The position numbers and the translations under genes are program-made. The notes under the pieces were generated by a model, which was not told the origin of the DNA, searched no databases, and saw only the letters and a list, made by a program, of their open reading frames with translations. Shown here piece by piece: positions 32,708-44,009 of a stretch of 64,000 nt of DNA. The number at the start of each line of letters is the position of its first letter. Within the stretch, counting starts at the first letter, position 1. The DNA is from Mangifera indica (Eukaryota; Streptophyta; Magnoliopsida; Sapindales; Anacardiaceae): the NCBI RefSeq assembly GCF_011075055.1, contig NC_058137.1, positions 28,877,463-28,941,462 on the forward strand. Direction: 5' to 3'.

Positions 32708-35594
32708 ATGGTGGCAGAGCTCTTTCTTTCTGCGTTTCTCCAGGTGCTGTTTGACAGGCTGGCGTCCAGGGAGTTGCTGAAATTAGCCTTTCAGGAGGGG
32801 TTGATTCAAAGCTAAAGAAATGGGAAAAAAACGTTGAAGATGATCGAAGCAGTACTCAATGATGCCGAGGAGAGGCAACTGACAGGGAGGGCTGTGAAAT
32901 TGTGGCTGGAAGATCTCAAAGACTTGGCTTATGGTGTGGAGGACATACTAGATGAGTTTGCAACTGAAGCTTTAGGCCGTAAGTGGGTGGCTGAAGATCA
33001 GGCTAGCACTAGTAAGGTTGGGAGATTCATCCCTGCTTGCGTCAGCAACATCAATAATTTCAGTCCAAGCACTATTGAGTCCAATGTTAGCATAAGATCC
33101 AAGATAAAAGATATTACTTGCCGGATGGAAGATCTCTGTAAACAAAGAACTGATCTAGGATTGGAGAAGATTGCTGGAGGATCATCATCTATTGAACGAC
33201 AAAGACTTCCATCAACTACGTGTTTGCCAATTGAACTTGCTGTTTGTGGGAGAGATGAAGATAAAGACAGAATAATCAAAATGATGTCAACCGCTGAATC
33301 AAGTGAAGCCAAATTTCTTGTTATTCCCATTGTTGGCATGGGAGGCATTGGCAAAACAACCCTTGCCCGGCTTGTGTATAATGACAAGGCAATGGAAGAT
33401 TTTAAGTTCGACACAAAAGCATGGGTTTGTGTATCTGACGACTTTGACATTTTGAGAATCTCAAAAGCAATTCTCGAGTCTATCACTCTCTCACCTTGTG
33501 CTTTGAAGGATCTAAACCAAGTGCAGCTTCAACTAAGAGAAGCAATAGCTGATAAAAAGTTCTTGTTAGTTTTGGATGATGTTTGGAATAGTTAACTACG
33601 GCTTCTGGGAAACTTTGAAATCTCCTTTTATGGCTGGAGCATTTGGAAGTAAGATCATTGTGACCACACGCAGTGAAAATGTTGCATTAACAGTAGCACC
33701 CGGTGAATATTACAAATTTAAATATCTATCAGACCGTAATTGCTGGTCTGTTTTCACGGCGCATGTATTTCAAGGAAGAGATATTGCTGCGTGTCAAAAT
33801 TTACAACTGATTCGTGAGAAAGTAGTTGAAAAGTGCCAAGGTTTGCCTTTGGCAGCATGGACTCTTGGTGGCCTTTTCTTTAAGAAAAGGTATGATGACT
33901 GGAATGATATACTGAATAGCAAAATTTGGGATTTACCAGAAAGGAAGGACGGACTCTTGCCAGAATGGAAGCTTTGGAGGCAATTGAAAGAAAGTGAGGA
34001 TGCTGGAATTTTCCCTTGCCTCCGCAAGCTTTCAATTGTCAAATGCCCCAAACTCACGGGGAAAGTTACCTGAGAATCTTCCTTCGTTGGAGGAACTTGT
34101 AATTCATGAATGCCCTCACTTGTTGGTGCCTTCAAGCAGAAACCTTCCAATTCATGTCAACTTACAAAGAGATGCCCGCAAAGAGACAGTGGGTAGTAAT
34201 CTGATTGACTGAAATTCACTGAACTCTGTGACTCCAGAAAAAATTTCAGAGTTTGGTAATTGGATAATGGAAGGGTGTCAGAAAGTGGAACGACTAAGTA
34301 TCATGGATTGTGAGAAACTCATATGTTTGTGGCAGAATGAGATTTCTCTTGAGAAGCCTCCACTAGGGTTGCAAAGCTGCAGCTTCCTCAAAACACTCCA
34401 TATTCAAGATGCCCAACTCTTGTTTCATTTCCAGAGGTCGGTTTATTTTCCAGTCCCAGTGAACTTGAGATTAAAAATTCCAATATGCTAACATCCTTAC
34501 CAGTGGGAATGAGGCATGGCAATACAGGTCTTGAAAGTTTGCAGATCAAAGGATGTCATTCTCTGACATTCATTGTAAAAGGTCAGCTACCTCCATCTCT
34601 TAAAAGACTTTCAATATTAAATTGTGAGAAGTTGCAGGTTTTGTTAGATGATACAGATGATATTTCTCCTCCTCCATCTTCAATAATGCAAAATGTGTTC
34701 AATAGCAACACCAGTACATATGTACTTGAGCGCTTGTATATTGATAACTGTCCATCTCTCACGGCTTTATCATTAAAAGGACAGTTACCTGTTTCACTCA
34801 CACATCTTAAAATTTTTGATTGCTTAAAGTTAGCATCAATCGCAGAGAAATTTGACAACAACATATCTCTCAGGTCAATACATGTTCGGGAATGTGAAAT
34901 CTTATTCCCTTGCCTCAGTCTAAACATTCTTAACCGCCTTCATGAAATTACACTTGCAGACTATCCGAACCTTGTTCGCTTCCCTGAAGGAGGGCTTCCC
35001 AACACCAGTCTAGAGATTATATTCTTCAGATGTGAGAAACTTAGAGAGCTTCCTGAAGGCTTTCACAATCTCAGCTGTCTCCAACTTTTATCAATAAATA
35101 GATGTCCAAGTATCAGATCATTGCACAAGCTCACCTGCCTTACAAGCCTCCATATAGCTGGATGTCCTGATGTTGTATCTTTTCCAGAAGATGAGATGGG
35201 AATGATGCTGCCAACCTCTTTGATTCAGCTATCCGTTGAAGAATTTCCAAACTTGAAATACTTATCTTACAGGGGTTTTCAAGACCTAGCTTCTCTTCAA
35301 ACTTTGGTTATCGATGATTGCCCACAGCTTCCATTCTTTCCGGTGGGCCTAACATCCTCGCTTTTGCAATTGCACATTTATGATTGTCCACTGCTGAAAA
35401 ATCAGTGCACGAGGGATAAAGGACGAGAATGGCCTAAGATAGCTAACATCCCTTACGTTACATTTGACTACAAGTTTATCTACGATTCGAAGGAGGAAGA
35501 GGATAGATCAAAGAGACATTTGATATACATGAGGTATTCAATTTACATTTCAATTATACAAATTCCTATCTACAGTTTAGTCTTTGACAACTAG
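32708..35594 (+). pseudogene. CC-NBS-LRR (RPP13-like/R13L1 type) resistance gene, wrecked copy
   Basis: The start ATG (32708) and MVAELFLSAFLQVLFDRLAS match the intact gene at 39017-43225. Then come a frameshift with a stop near 32813, an open CC-NB segment 32834-33595 (P-loop GMGGIGKTTLAR, kinase-2 KKFLLVLDDVW), and a one-base insertion creating a stop at 33593-33595. The next segment reaches RNBS-B (GSKIIVTTR) and GLPLA. A deletion at about 33940-33960 joins WDLP to EWKLW, removing the equivalent of residues about 411-860: RNBS-D, MHD and the first half of the LRRs. Further frameshifts occur near 34060 and 34410, a TGC-to-TGA stop at about 34210, and an in-frame LRR loss near 35120. LRR fragments continue to 35594. 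It cannot encode a working receptor, though the 254-codon CC-NB piece is open. Confidence 0.93.
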
Positions 35595-35779
35595 TCATTT
35601 ACTTTTAATTTAAAGTCTTAACAGATGGTTCCGATTTTATCATTTTGACATATACAGTGATATGTAGATTGTTAGTCAAAGATAGTTTGACTCATCAAAG
35701 CTGAATTTTTGAAGTGTCAAAAACATGCTGGCCAAAAGCTGATAGATGTGCAATAAAAAACTGGTTTTATAGTATAAGA

Positions 35780-35935
35780 AAGGATGACCTTAGGGGTTAA
35801 CAAAATTGGTGGAGTATTAGAATTTCTAAGGTGAAAACTTGAGTTCAAGCCTCTACCATGTTGTGCATTGTGCCCCGAGTTTACCCTAAACAAATACAGG
35901 CGGGTCCTGAGTTATTTAAAAAAGAAAAGATAACA
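35780..35935 (+). repeat. Candidate SINE-like insertion after the NLR pseudogene
   Basis: This segment is absent from the sister arm. It contains a weak box A-like part (TTAGGGGTTAACAAAATTGG), a weak box B-like part (GAGTTCAAGCC, about 35850) and an A-rich end near 35920-35935. The matches to pol III boxes are imperfect and no target duplication was defined, so this is only a possibility. Confidence 0.25.
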
Positions 35936-36205
35936 TGATAGCCTGCAAAATCTGTTTGGAGATCAAGTAATAAAAAATTCCTTGATTCAACGCTCTTTAT
36001 TGGTACATAAACCCTCCAAACTCTCTAATCTCAGCTTTTCATCATTTCAGGCAAACTTGTGCTAATCAACTGGGCAATTTTTTTTTTTTTTTCTGGGGAA
36101 ACATATTGTAGCTTTGGTGTTACATGGATTCAGGTTTTTCTGATGAGTTTAAATTTGTAAAAGATTATATGGATTCTCTTCAAAACTCTTACTTGGAAGA
36201 CTCAA

Positions 36206-38764
36206 GACTTAGTATGTGTGATATTAAGTTATTACTTACGATAAAATTTTCGAGAGGGGAATTCATTTAAAAACCTTCAGGTTTCTAGTAAAATAATTCC
36301 CACATCTGGAGCCTCTGTTAAGAATATCACATATTTAATAGACAAGCCAATTATCAACCCCACATCTGTGATCCATATTAATGATTGTCCAAGCAAATAT
36401 CTTCGAAGGATTGTGCTCTTCATTCAACTTTGGTTCTGCTGTCTCATTGCCCTCATAGCACCAATGAGACAACATTGTTGGAGCACGGATGTGGGCTGAT
36501 GATTGTCCAACAATGCTCCCATATTTCAGTAGAAGCACTCTAGATAGTAGATCCTACTAAACATACGGATATTGTAACACTCTTGGACAAATCTCATATT
36601 ACAGAAATTAGTTTTGTCTTAACATCCTCAAAAAGTATCTAAGATAGACAGTTTATTGATAGAGAATCGGGTTATTGGACTAAAATGTTACAAACATTGT
36701 TGAAGCACTACAGGACTGCACTTAAGAGTACAACCCAACCAGATGGAACCTTCTTGTAACCTTCCTCTTTACTCTGACCATGCCTTGACAAAACATGTGA
36801 AGCGAACAACATAAAAGGAAATGAAAATAGAAGAAAAGCCACCGAATAGTTGTGTTGATTATTTGTTAAAGGCTTCTGCCTTGGGGAGGGAAGGCACCCC
36901 TAATTGTCTGTTTCATTTTCTCTCATTTGTTTCTGCTTAAGGAGACAACATACTGCTGGTCCATTTGTTTACTGATTGTGCTTATTTGGAAGGGTGTGTT
37001 GTCTGTGAATCCATTCACAACTTGCTGGGTTTTTTTTTTCCCCTTTTCTTTTTTGTGTCGAATATTAGTTTTGTTGGAAAGAATTGTTTGGATTCGGTGA
37101 TTTATTGAACTAGTCTCTGTCAGAAAATTGTCTCTTTATATATATGAAGATGTAGTTTAAACATTGTCAATTTTTTAGGTAATTAAAAACTTATATAATG
37201 CGTGATAATTTTTTTTATGCTGGATTTATTAATGATGACGAATGAGCTTTGTTAAGAGTATTTAATGTTTTATTAGTCCAATATAATATTCTCTAATCTA
37301 CAAAATTGACTTGTTTTTAGAAAATCAAATTTGTTTAGATAATCTAATTTAATTAATGAGGTATGATTAATAAAAATAATTTCTGAATTTTCCTTTATGA
37401 TTAATAAATATGTTAACTAGAAAATTGTCACAATACAAGCTGCATTTAATTCTTATCAATTTACATGGTAAGAGGTTGAATTTTCTGAATCAAGTCAATA
37501 GTTATTGGCAAGCTAGCATTCAGGTTCACCCACCATGTCAAATGAAGATGAGGTCTCATCTGCTTTCAAGTGGACAAAGAATAAGTACTGCAATGCAACC
37601 ACGGCATAAATTGTTATGTGCTGCAAATGGAAACATTAGTCAACCCAAGAAATCACAAATGAGTATATTTCTCATTCAAATGGACAAAATTTCAAACAGC
37701 AATTTGTATTATTTTTTCCTTAATACAGCAACCGCACGCTTTCTCCATTGCATCCATGAAGTATTTACAACCCTACATTAAGTAGAAAGAAACATGATAC
37801 CGTACTAAGAGTATATTTCTATAGTTGGATAGATCATTGTAAGAAAGATAATGAGATCAGCACACAAAGGCTAGGAATGGCTACAATAATGGTATATACA
37901 CAATAAGAAAGACACAACAAGATTCCTGCTAATCAATGAAGAAGCAAATACATATAGAGCTAAGAACAAGGACCCAGAAGTCTTTCAGCAGCTCATTGTT
38001 TGCAGGCTTCAAATCAAGTAATTTTGGATCAAACCTAGTACTGCTATATGATGTTTTTCATATGATATGACCTATAAACGATATCATCAGTTGAATCACT
38101 TCATTAAATTAACATAAGCACAAACTCCAACTAATCTTAGAAGTAAAACTAATTCCAATATATTCTCATTTTCAAATCTCTCAAACAACGGATGAAGAGA
38201 AAAAAAGACTATGCAAAAAGAAAAGCAAAACAACTACTTACCATGTCAACCTCAACAGAAAAACACATACCAAACACTACAGGAAAACTAATAGTCCGAT
38301 ACTAAGTTTATGGTTCTCCTATGTATCCCTTGTTCTGATAGTAGAGAAAAACAATAGTCCATCAAATACGGTACAGAGATTGCTTTCAACATGTCCAATA
38401 CTAAGTTTTCGACATGCAATAATCCACCAAATTAATATGGTACAGAAAAACGATAGTTCACAAAAATAATGCCACCAAAAAACCATATATCTCCACCATA
38501 AAAATCGATTATCAGTGCTTGATAACGCAAGAACAACAAGACAGAAAAAGTAAAACCAACTCTAATTAAGTAAATAAAATTGACTAATTGGAGATGTCGT
38601 ATGCCAAAGCCGATCTTTCCGAGCATTCATCGAGCCGCCAATAGCTGGAGAAGCCGGATATGGAGAAGAGATGACTTGAATCACGCAAGAGAGGATAGAA
38701 GCTTCAATTCCCAGAGACAAAATCTGAGAGACGAGAGTTACAGGTTTAATGATCTATGTCATTA
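36206..38764. other. Spacer between the two NLR arms
   Basis: 2.5 kb with no recognisable gene. Open frames at 36335-36538 (minus) and 37410-37781 (plus) have no known domain. 36540-36760 and 36860-37130 have mid GC content and could be old transposon debris, but I could not match any end or protein. This spacer would form the loop if a transcript crossed both arms. Confidence 0.45.
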
Positions 38765-39016
38765 GTTAGAGTCTTCAGGAGAATACATATAATGTTTAAC
38801 AAAGTTAAAATCATCAAAAAAAACCTGAATCCATGTAACACCAAGTTCAAGCATCACAAGTATTCCTGAAATGATGAAAAACTGAGATTAGAGAGTGTGG
38901 AGGGTTCTATGTACCAATGAAGAAACATTGAATCAAGGAATTTTATTACCATCTGAGATTAGAGAGTGTGGAGCATTGGTTGACTTACATTATTTGTATC
39001 TGAGATCAAACATAGC

Positions 39017-42000
39017 TCAATCCTCCTCTGAATCATAGATGAATTTGCCATCTATTTCAACGCAAGGGATATTAGCTATCTTAGGCCATTCTCGTCCTTT
39101 ATCCCTTTTGAACTGTTTTAACAGCAGTGGACAATCATAAATGCATAATCGTAGAAGTGAGGATGTTAGGCCCCCCGGAAAGGATGAAAGCTGCGGGCAA
39201 TTACTGATCCACAATTTTTCAAGAGAAGCTAAGTCTTGAAAACCCCTGAAAGATAAGCATTTCAAGTTTGGAAATTCTTCAATGTATAGCTCAATTAAAG
39301 AGGTTGGCAGCATCATTCCCATCTCGTCTTCTGGGAAAGATACAACATCAGGAAATCCGCCTATTTCCAGCCTTGTAAGGCAGGTGAGCCTGTGCAATTC
39401 CCACTCCTTCAAAGTCTTATAGATTTCAAGATTATCATAAACAGTTAGTGATCTTAGGTTGCTAAGAAAACCTTCTGCTGCAAATGATTTAATACTTGGA
39501 CAATCTATTATTGTTAAATCTTGGAGACAACTCAGATTGTGAAAGCCTTCAGGAAGCTCTCTAAGTTTCTTACATCCAAAGATTGAAACATCTAAAATAG
39601 TGTTGGGAAGCCCTCCTTCTGGGAAGCAAACAAGATTTGAACAAGCCGCAAGTTCAATTTCATGAAGATGGTTAAGATTGTATAGTCCCTGAGGCAAGGA
39701 ACTAAGATTTTCACATCCCCTGACTTCTAGTGATCTTAGAGATATGTTGCTGTCAAACCTCTCTACTATCGACCCTAGCTTTAAGCATTTATGAATTACA
39801 AGAAGTGTGAGCGAAACAGGTAACTGTCCTTTTAATGATAAAGCCGTGAGAGATGGACAGTTAAAAATAAGCAAGCGCTCAAGTGCAGATGTCCTGGTGT
39901 TGCTAATGAACGCATTTTGCATCATTGAAGATGAAGGAGGAGAAATATCCTCTGTATCATCAAACAAAATCTGTAACTTCTCACAATTATATATTGCAAG
40001 TCGTTTAAGAGATGGAGGTAGCTGACCTTTTATAATGAATGTCAGAGAATGACATCCTTGGATCCGTAAACTTTCAAGATTTGTATTGCCATGCCACATT
40101 CCAACTGGTAAGAATGTTAGCACATTGCAATTCTTAATCTCAAGTTCACATAGACTGGGAAATAAACCAATCTCTGGAAATGAAACAAGAGTTGAGCAAT
40201 CTTGAATAAGGAGTGTTTTGAGGGAGCTGCAGCTTTGCCACCCTTGTGGAGGCTTCTCAAGAGAAATCTCATTCTGCCACAAACATATGAGTTTCTCACA
40301 ATCCATGATACGTAGTCGTTCCACTTTCTGACACGCTTGCTTTATCCAATTACCAAACTCTGAATTTTTTTCTGGAGTCACAGAGTTAAGTGAATTGCAG
40401 TCAATCAGATTACTACCCATTGTCTCTTTGCAGGCATCTCTTTGTAAGTTGGCATGACTTGGAAGGTTTCTGCTTGAAGGCACCAACAATTGAGGGCATT
40501 CATGAATTACAAGTTCCTCCAACGAAGGAAGATTCTCAGGTAACTTTCCCGTGAGTTTGGGGCATTTGACAATTGAAAGCTTGCGGAGGCAAGGGAAAAT
40601 TCCAGCATCCTCACTTTCTTTCAATTGCTCCCAAAGCTTCCATTCTGGCAAATCTTCAAAAAAAAGAGTCTCTAGTGACTGAAAAGGCTTCAAGTAGCTC
40701 TCTCCATAAACCTCAAAACCAATACTTATTATTTTTGTCATCCTTTTAATAGTGAGATCTTTGAGTGACCTTAATTTTCCAAGAGAAGGTAAAAATGTAC
40801 AGTTTACACAACTCTCCAATCGTAAAACAACCATTTTGGATAAAGATGAATCTCCTATCCAAGATGGAAATTTCTTACCGCAGTAGCCTTTAACAGTGAA
40901 CTCTTCTATATTTTCTTGTGGTTGAAGCATGTTAAGTACACTTTCCTCTTCAATCTCATCTCTTGAGTCTTCAACATGAGACCCCCATTCTAGAGACAAT
41001 ACCTTTAAACCTTTTTTATCACTTAATATGGCTTGTCCAATGTCTCGTGAATTAGCTACATTTTTTAATCCTGAAATGCAAAGCTCTTCGGTGAGAAACT
41101 TTAAATCTTTCAAATCTTTCAAGTTCGATCCAACATTCTTACTCACAATAAAATTAGACAAAGTCCGCAAGCATCTCAACTCTTTAATTCCTAATGGCAT
41201 CTCTTTTATCTGATTTACACCTCCAATGTCAAGGTGACGCAGATTGATCAGGTGTTCCATGTTAGGCAATTTCATGAGACAATAACATTCTCGTAAAAGT
41301 AAACTTTGCAGGTTGAATAGAGAACTTGTTGATTTGGGCAAGTATTTTATCATTGTGTAAGAAAGATTAAGATATCTCAAGTGTTTCAATTCTCCAATTG
41401 AATCAGGAATCCTCGTGATATAATATCGTTTTAAAGACAACACTCTCAATTTTTTGAACTTCAACAACAAATCAGTGAGCACCACATTTGTTATATAATA
41501 ATGATCAAAGATATCATTATAACGTAAGACAAAAGGGTGGAATGTTCTTAATTGTTTAAGCTCATGGAAATCCTCAAATTTCTTTATACCATCAAAAGGC
41601 TTAGAAGTATAAGAAAAATGACGTACCCTTTCAACATTTTGTCTTTGCTTGTTTGCCCCCATTCCATCTTCCATCCTAAAACTTGTTTCTCCGGAAACCC
41701 ATTGAGCCAATTCACTGACAAGGTCATGCATTATAAATTTAGAATTATGAGCACTTGACTTTTGAAAAATTGACCTTGCAACAAGATCAGCAAAATACGC
41801 ACAGCCCAAATCTTCCAATTGTTTGTGATCTTTTGATTCTTGAATAAGACCTTCCGCCATCCATAACAAGACAACTTCTTTTTCTTCAAATTCATAACCT
41901 TTTGGTAGAATTGAACAATAAGCAAAACATGTCTTGGTATGTGCAGGAAGGTGGTGATAGCTTAGTTTCAAAACAGGCAGTATCTCATTTTCATCAGGTA

Positions 42001-43225
42001 AATCCCAGATTTTGCTATTCAGTATATCATTCCAGTCATCATACCTCTTCTTTGAGCGTAGAAGGCCACCAAGAGTCCTTGCTGCCAAAGGCAAACCTTT
42101 GCACTTTTCAACTACTTTCTCCCGAATCAGCTCTAAATTTTGACATAAAGCAATATCTCTTCCTTGAAATGCATGCTTCATGAAAATGGACCAGCAATTA
42201 TCATCTGATAGAAGATTTAACTTGTATTCGCCACCGGGTGCAACCATTGATGCAACACTTTCGTTGCGTGTGGTCACAATGATCTTACTTCCAGATGCTC
42301 CAGCCATAAAGGGAGATTTCAAGGTTTCCCATAAGCCATAGTTAGTGTTCCAAACATCATCCAAAACCAGCAAGAACTTTTTCTCAGCTATTGCTCTTTT
42401 TAGTTGAAGCTGCACTTGATTTAGATCCTTCAAATCACAAGGTGAAAGAGTTATAGACTCGAGAATTGCTTTTGAGATTCTCAAAATATCGAAACCGTCA
42501 GAGACACAAACCCATGCTTTTGTCTCGAACTTGAAATCTTCCATTGCCTTGTCATTATACACAAACCGGGCAAGGGTCGTTTTGCCAAGGCCTCCCATGC
42601 CAACAATGGGAATAACTAGGAAGTTGGCTTCACTTGATTCGGCAGTTGACATCTTTTTTATTATTCCGGCTTTATCTTCGTCTCTGCCGAAAATAGCAGG
42701 TTCAATTGGCAAACATGTCGATGATGGAAGTCTTTCTGGTCCGGCAAAGGACGACCGTCCTGCAATCTTCTCCAATCCAAGATCAGTTCTTTGTTTACAG
42801 AGATCTTCCATCCGGCGAGTGATATCTTTTATCTTTGACCCCATGCTAACGTTGGACTTAAGAGCACTTGGGCTCAAAGTATTGATTTTATCACGGATGA
42901 AGCTCCGAACCTTACTAGTGTTAGTGCTAGCCTGATCTTCCGCCACAAACTTGCGGCCTAAAGCATCAGTTGCAAACTCATCTAGTATGTCCTCCACATC
43001 ATAAGCCAGGTCTTTGAGATCGTCCAGCCATAATTTCACAGCCGTGTCTGTCAGTTGCTTCTCCTCAGCATCATTGAGTACTGCTTCGATCATCTTCAAT
43101 GTTTTTCTCCATTTCTTTAGCTTCGAACCAACCCCCTCCTGAAAGGCAAATTTCAGCAACTCCCTGGACGCCAGCCTGTCAAACAGCACCTGGAGAAAAG
43201 CAGAAAGAAAGAGCTCCGCCACCAT
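39017..43225 (-). CDS. CC-NBS-LRR disease-resistance protein, RPP13-like 1 type, intact
   Basis: A single exon of 1402 codons. I chose the ATG at 43225-43223 (AACCATGG context, family start MVAELFLSAFLQ) over an in-frame ATG eleven codons upstream. The Rx-type coiled coil covers about 1-140 with EDVID-like AYDVEDILDEFATDAL (74-89). NB-ARC follows: P-loop GMGGLGKTT (209-217), RNBS-A with AWVCVS, kinase-2 KKFLLVLDDVW (282-292), RNBS-B GSKIIVTTR (312-320), GLPLA (378-382), RNBS-D CFAYCSILPKGYEF (433-446) and MHD (499-501). LRRs run from about 590 to 1385. All motifs of a competent intracellular immune receptor are present: ATP-dependent switch, ligand-sensing LRR, CC signalling domain. The pathogen recognised cannot be inferred. 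It is convergent with its pseudogene copy. The P-loop codons are a known class of miR482/2118 target. Confidence 0.95.
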   Translation of the reverse strand: MVAELFLSAFLQVLFDRLASRELLKFAFQEGVGSKLKKWRKTLKMIEAVLNDAEEKQLTDTAVKLWLDDLKDLAYDVEDILDEFATDALGRKFVAEDQASTNTSKVRSFIRDKINTLSPSALKSNVSMGSKIKDITRRMEDLCKQRTDLGLEKIAGRSSFAGPERLPSSTCLPIEPAIFGRDEDKAGIIKKMSTAESSEANFLVIPIVGMGGLGKTTLARFVYNDKAMEDFKFETKAWVCVSDGFDILRISKAILESITLSPCDLKDLNQVQLQLKRAIAEKKFLLVLDDVWNTNYGLWETLKSPFMAGASGSKIIVTTRNESVASMVAPGGEYKLNLLSDDNCWSIFMKHAFQGRDIALCQNLELIREKVVEKCKGLPLAARTLGGLLRSKKRYDDWNDILNSKIWDLPDENEILPVLKLSYHHLPAHTKTCFAYCSILPKGYEFEEKEVVLLWMAEGLIQESKDHKQLEDLGCAYFADLVARSIFQKSSAHNSKFIMHDLVSELAQWVSGETSFRMEDGMGANKQRQNVERVRHFSYTSKPFDGIKKFEDFHELKQLRTFHPFVLRYNDIFDHYYITNVVLTDLLLKFKKLRVLSLKRYYITRIPDSIGELKHLRYLNLSYTMIKYLPKSTSSLFNLQSLLLRECYCLMKLPNMEHLINLRHLDIGGVNQIKEMPLGIKELRCLRTLSNFIVSKNVGSNLKDLKDLKFLTEELCISGLKNVANSRDIGQAILSDKKGLKVLSLEWGSHVEDSRDEIEEESVLNMLQPQENIEEFTVKGYCGKKFPSWIGDSSLSKMVVLRLESCVNCTFLPSLGKLRSLKDLTIKRMTKIISIGFEVYGESYLKPFQSLETLFFEDLPEWKLWEQLKESEDAGIFPCLRKLSIVKCPKLTGKLPENLPSLEELVIHECPQLLVPSSRNLPSHANLQRDACKETMGSNLIDCNSLNSVTPEKNSEFGNWIKQACQKVERLRIMDCEKLICLWQNEISLEKPPQGWQSCSSLKTLLIQDCSTLVSFPEIGLFPSLCELEIKNCNVLTFLPVGMWHGNTNLESLRIQGCHSLTFIIKGQLPPSLKRLAIYNCEKLQILFDDTEDISPPSSSMMQNAFISNTRTSALERLLIFNCPSLTALSLKGQLPVSLTLLVIHKCLKLGSIVERFDSNISLRSLEVRGCENLSSLPQGLYNLNHLHEIELAACSNLVCFPEGGLPNTILDVSIFGCKKLRELPEGFHNLSCLQDLTIIDCPSIKSFAAEGFLSNLRSLTVYDNLEIYKTLKEWELHRLTCLTRLEIGGFPDVVSFPEDEMGMMLPTSLIELYIEEFPNLKCLSFRGFQDLASLEKLWISNCPQLSSFPGGLTSSLLRLCIYDCPLLLKQFKRDKGREWPKIANIPCVEIDGKFIYDSEED

Positions 43226-43408
43226 GGTTAAGTCTTCAGAAGCAGAATCAGTTATCAAGACAAGAAAGAAAATGATGTATAGGCAAGCAATGGAGAATGC
43301 TTTTGTTTCTCTGTGGACAAACAGATCAAAAACACTAACCAGTTGACAAAGTCAACCAACAATTAAATAATTAAATCTAAAGCTTGACGGCTGGCTAGCA
43401 CAATAAGC

Positions 43409-44009
43409 ATTATCACCAATGTAGCATGGAAACGGGAATGGAGGAACGGAAGAAACACGAAAACAGAAATGTGGAAACGTTTTTTTTTAAAATATAATAA
43501 ACAAAAATGTAGAAAAACTTATAAATATAAAACTAATATTTTTTTTTATAAATATTAAATTTTTTATGACAAAAATACATAAATTTGTTTAATGTAAAAA
43601 TAAATAATAAAAAAAGAATGAAGAGAAAGAATACTATAATATAGAATCATAAAATCTATTGTAAATTATTCATGAGTAAACATATATATATATATATTTA
43701 AAAAAATAATAATAATACACACCAATCTATATGATATGTCGAGAAAGAGATAAGTAACACATCGAAGAGTTGAGAGGAGATAAATTAAATATGAGATTTA
43801 AAGATATTTTTGGTTCGAAAATACGAAAGATATGTGTTTAATCGATTTCACGATTTTTCTTCTAAAAAAACGTGTTTTAAAATTTTTTAAAAATTTCAAA
43901 ATGACCCCGAAACATTTCCTACAAGTTTCGAGGAGTTTCAGAAACAGAAACGTTTCCGAAACATAAAAACGCATCCCATTGTAAGTTTCCGTGCTACTTT
44001 GATTATCAC
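43409..44009. mobile_element. hAT-type non-autonomous transposon (585 bp) upstream of the intact NLR
   Basis: The element runs 43417-44001. Its ends are CAATGTAGCATGGAAAC on the plus strand and CAAAGTAGCACGGAAAC on the minus strand (15 of 17 match). The 8-bp target duplication ATTATCAC is exact (43409-43416 and 44002-44009). Terminal CA, short inverted repeats and an 8-bp duplication point to the hAT superfamily. There is no transposase frame. The sister arm has the uninterrupted target (GATAATGCTGCTAC near 32526-32540). The right edge is about 190 bp upstream of the NLR start, so it lies in the probable promoter. Confidence 0.88.

Larger units (their letters stand above)
32057..36205 (+). 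repeat. Inverted duplication, arm A (NLR pseudogene copy)
   Basis: The arm aligns by eye, in opposite orientation, to about 38765-44413. It covers about 650 bp of upstream DNA, the whole NLR body, and about 250 bp of downstream DNA (for example the shared CCAACTCTCTAATCTCAG-type block near 36010-36035 and 38885-38905). Relative to arm B it lacks the hAT insertion, has lost about 1.3 kb of NLR coding sequence, and has about 450 bp extra after the NLR stop (about 35490-35960). Confidence 0.85.

Noticed and set aside
42531..42935. 134-codon plus-strand frame opposite the NLR
   Set aside because: It is a shadow of the NB-ARC coding frame, and a matching shadow occurs opposite the pseudogene.
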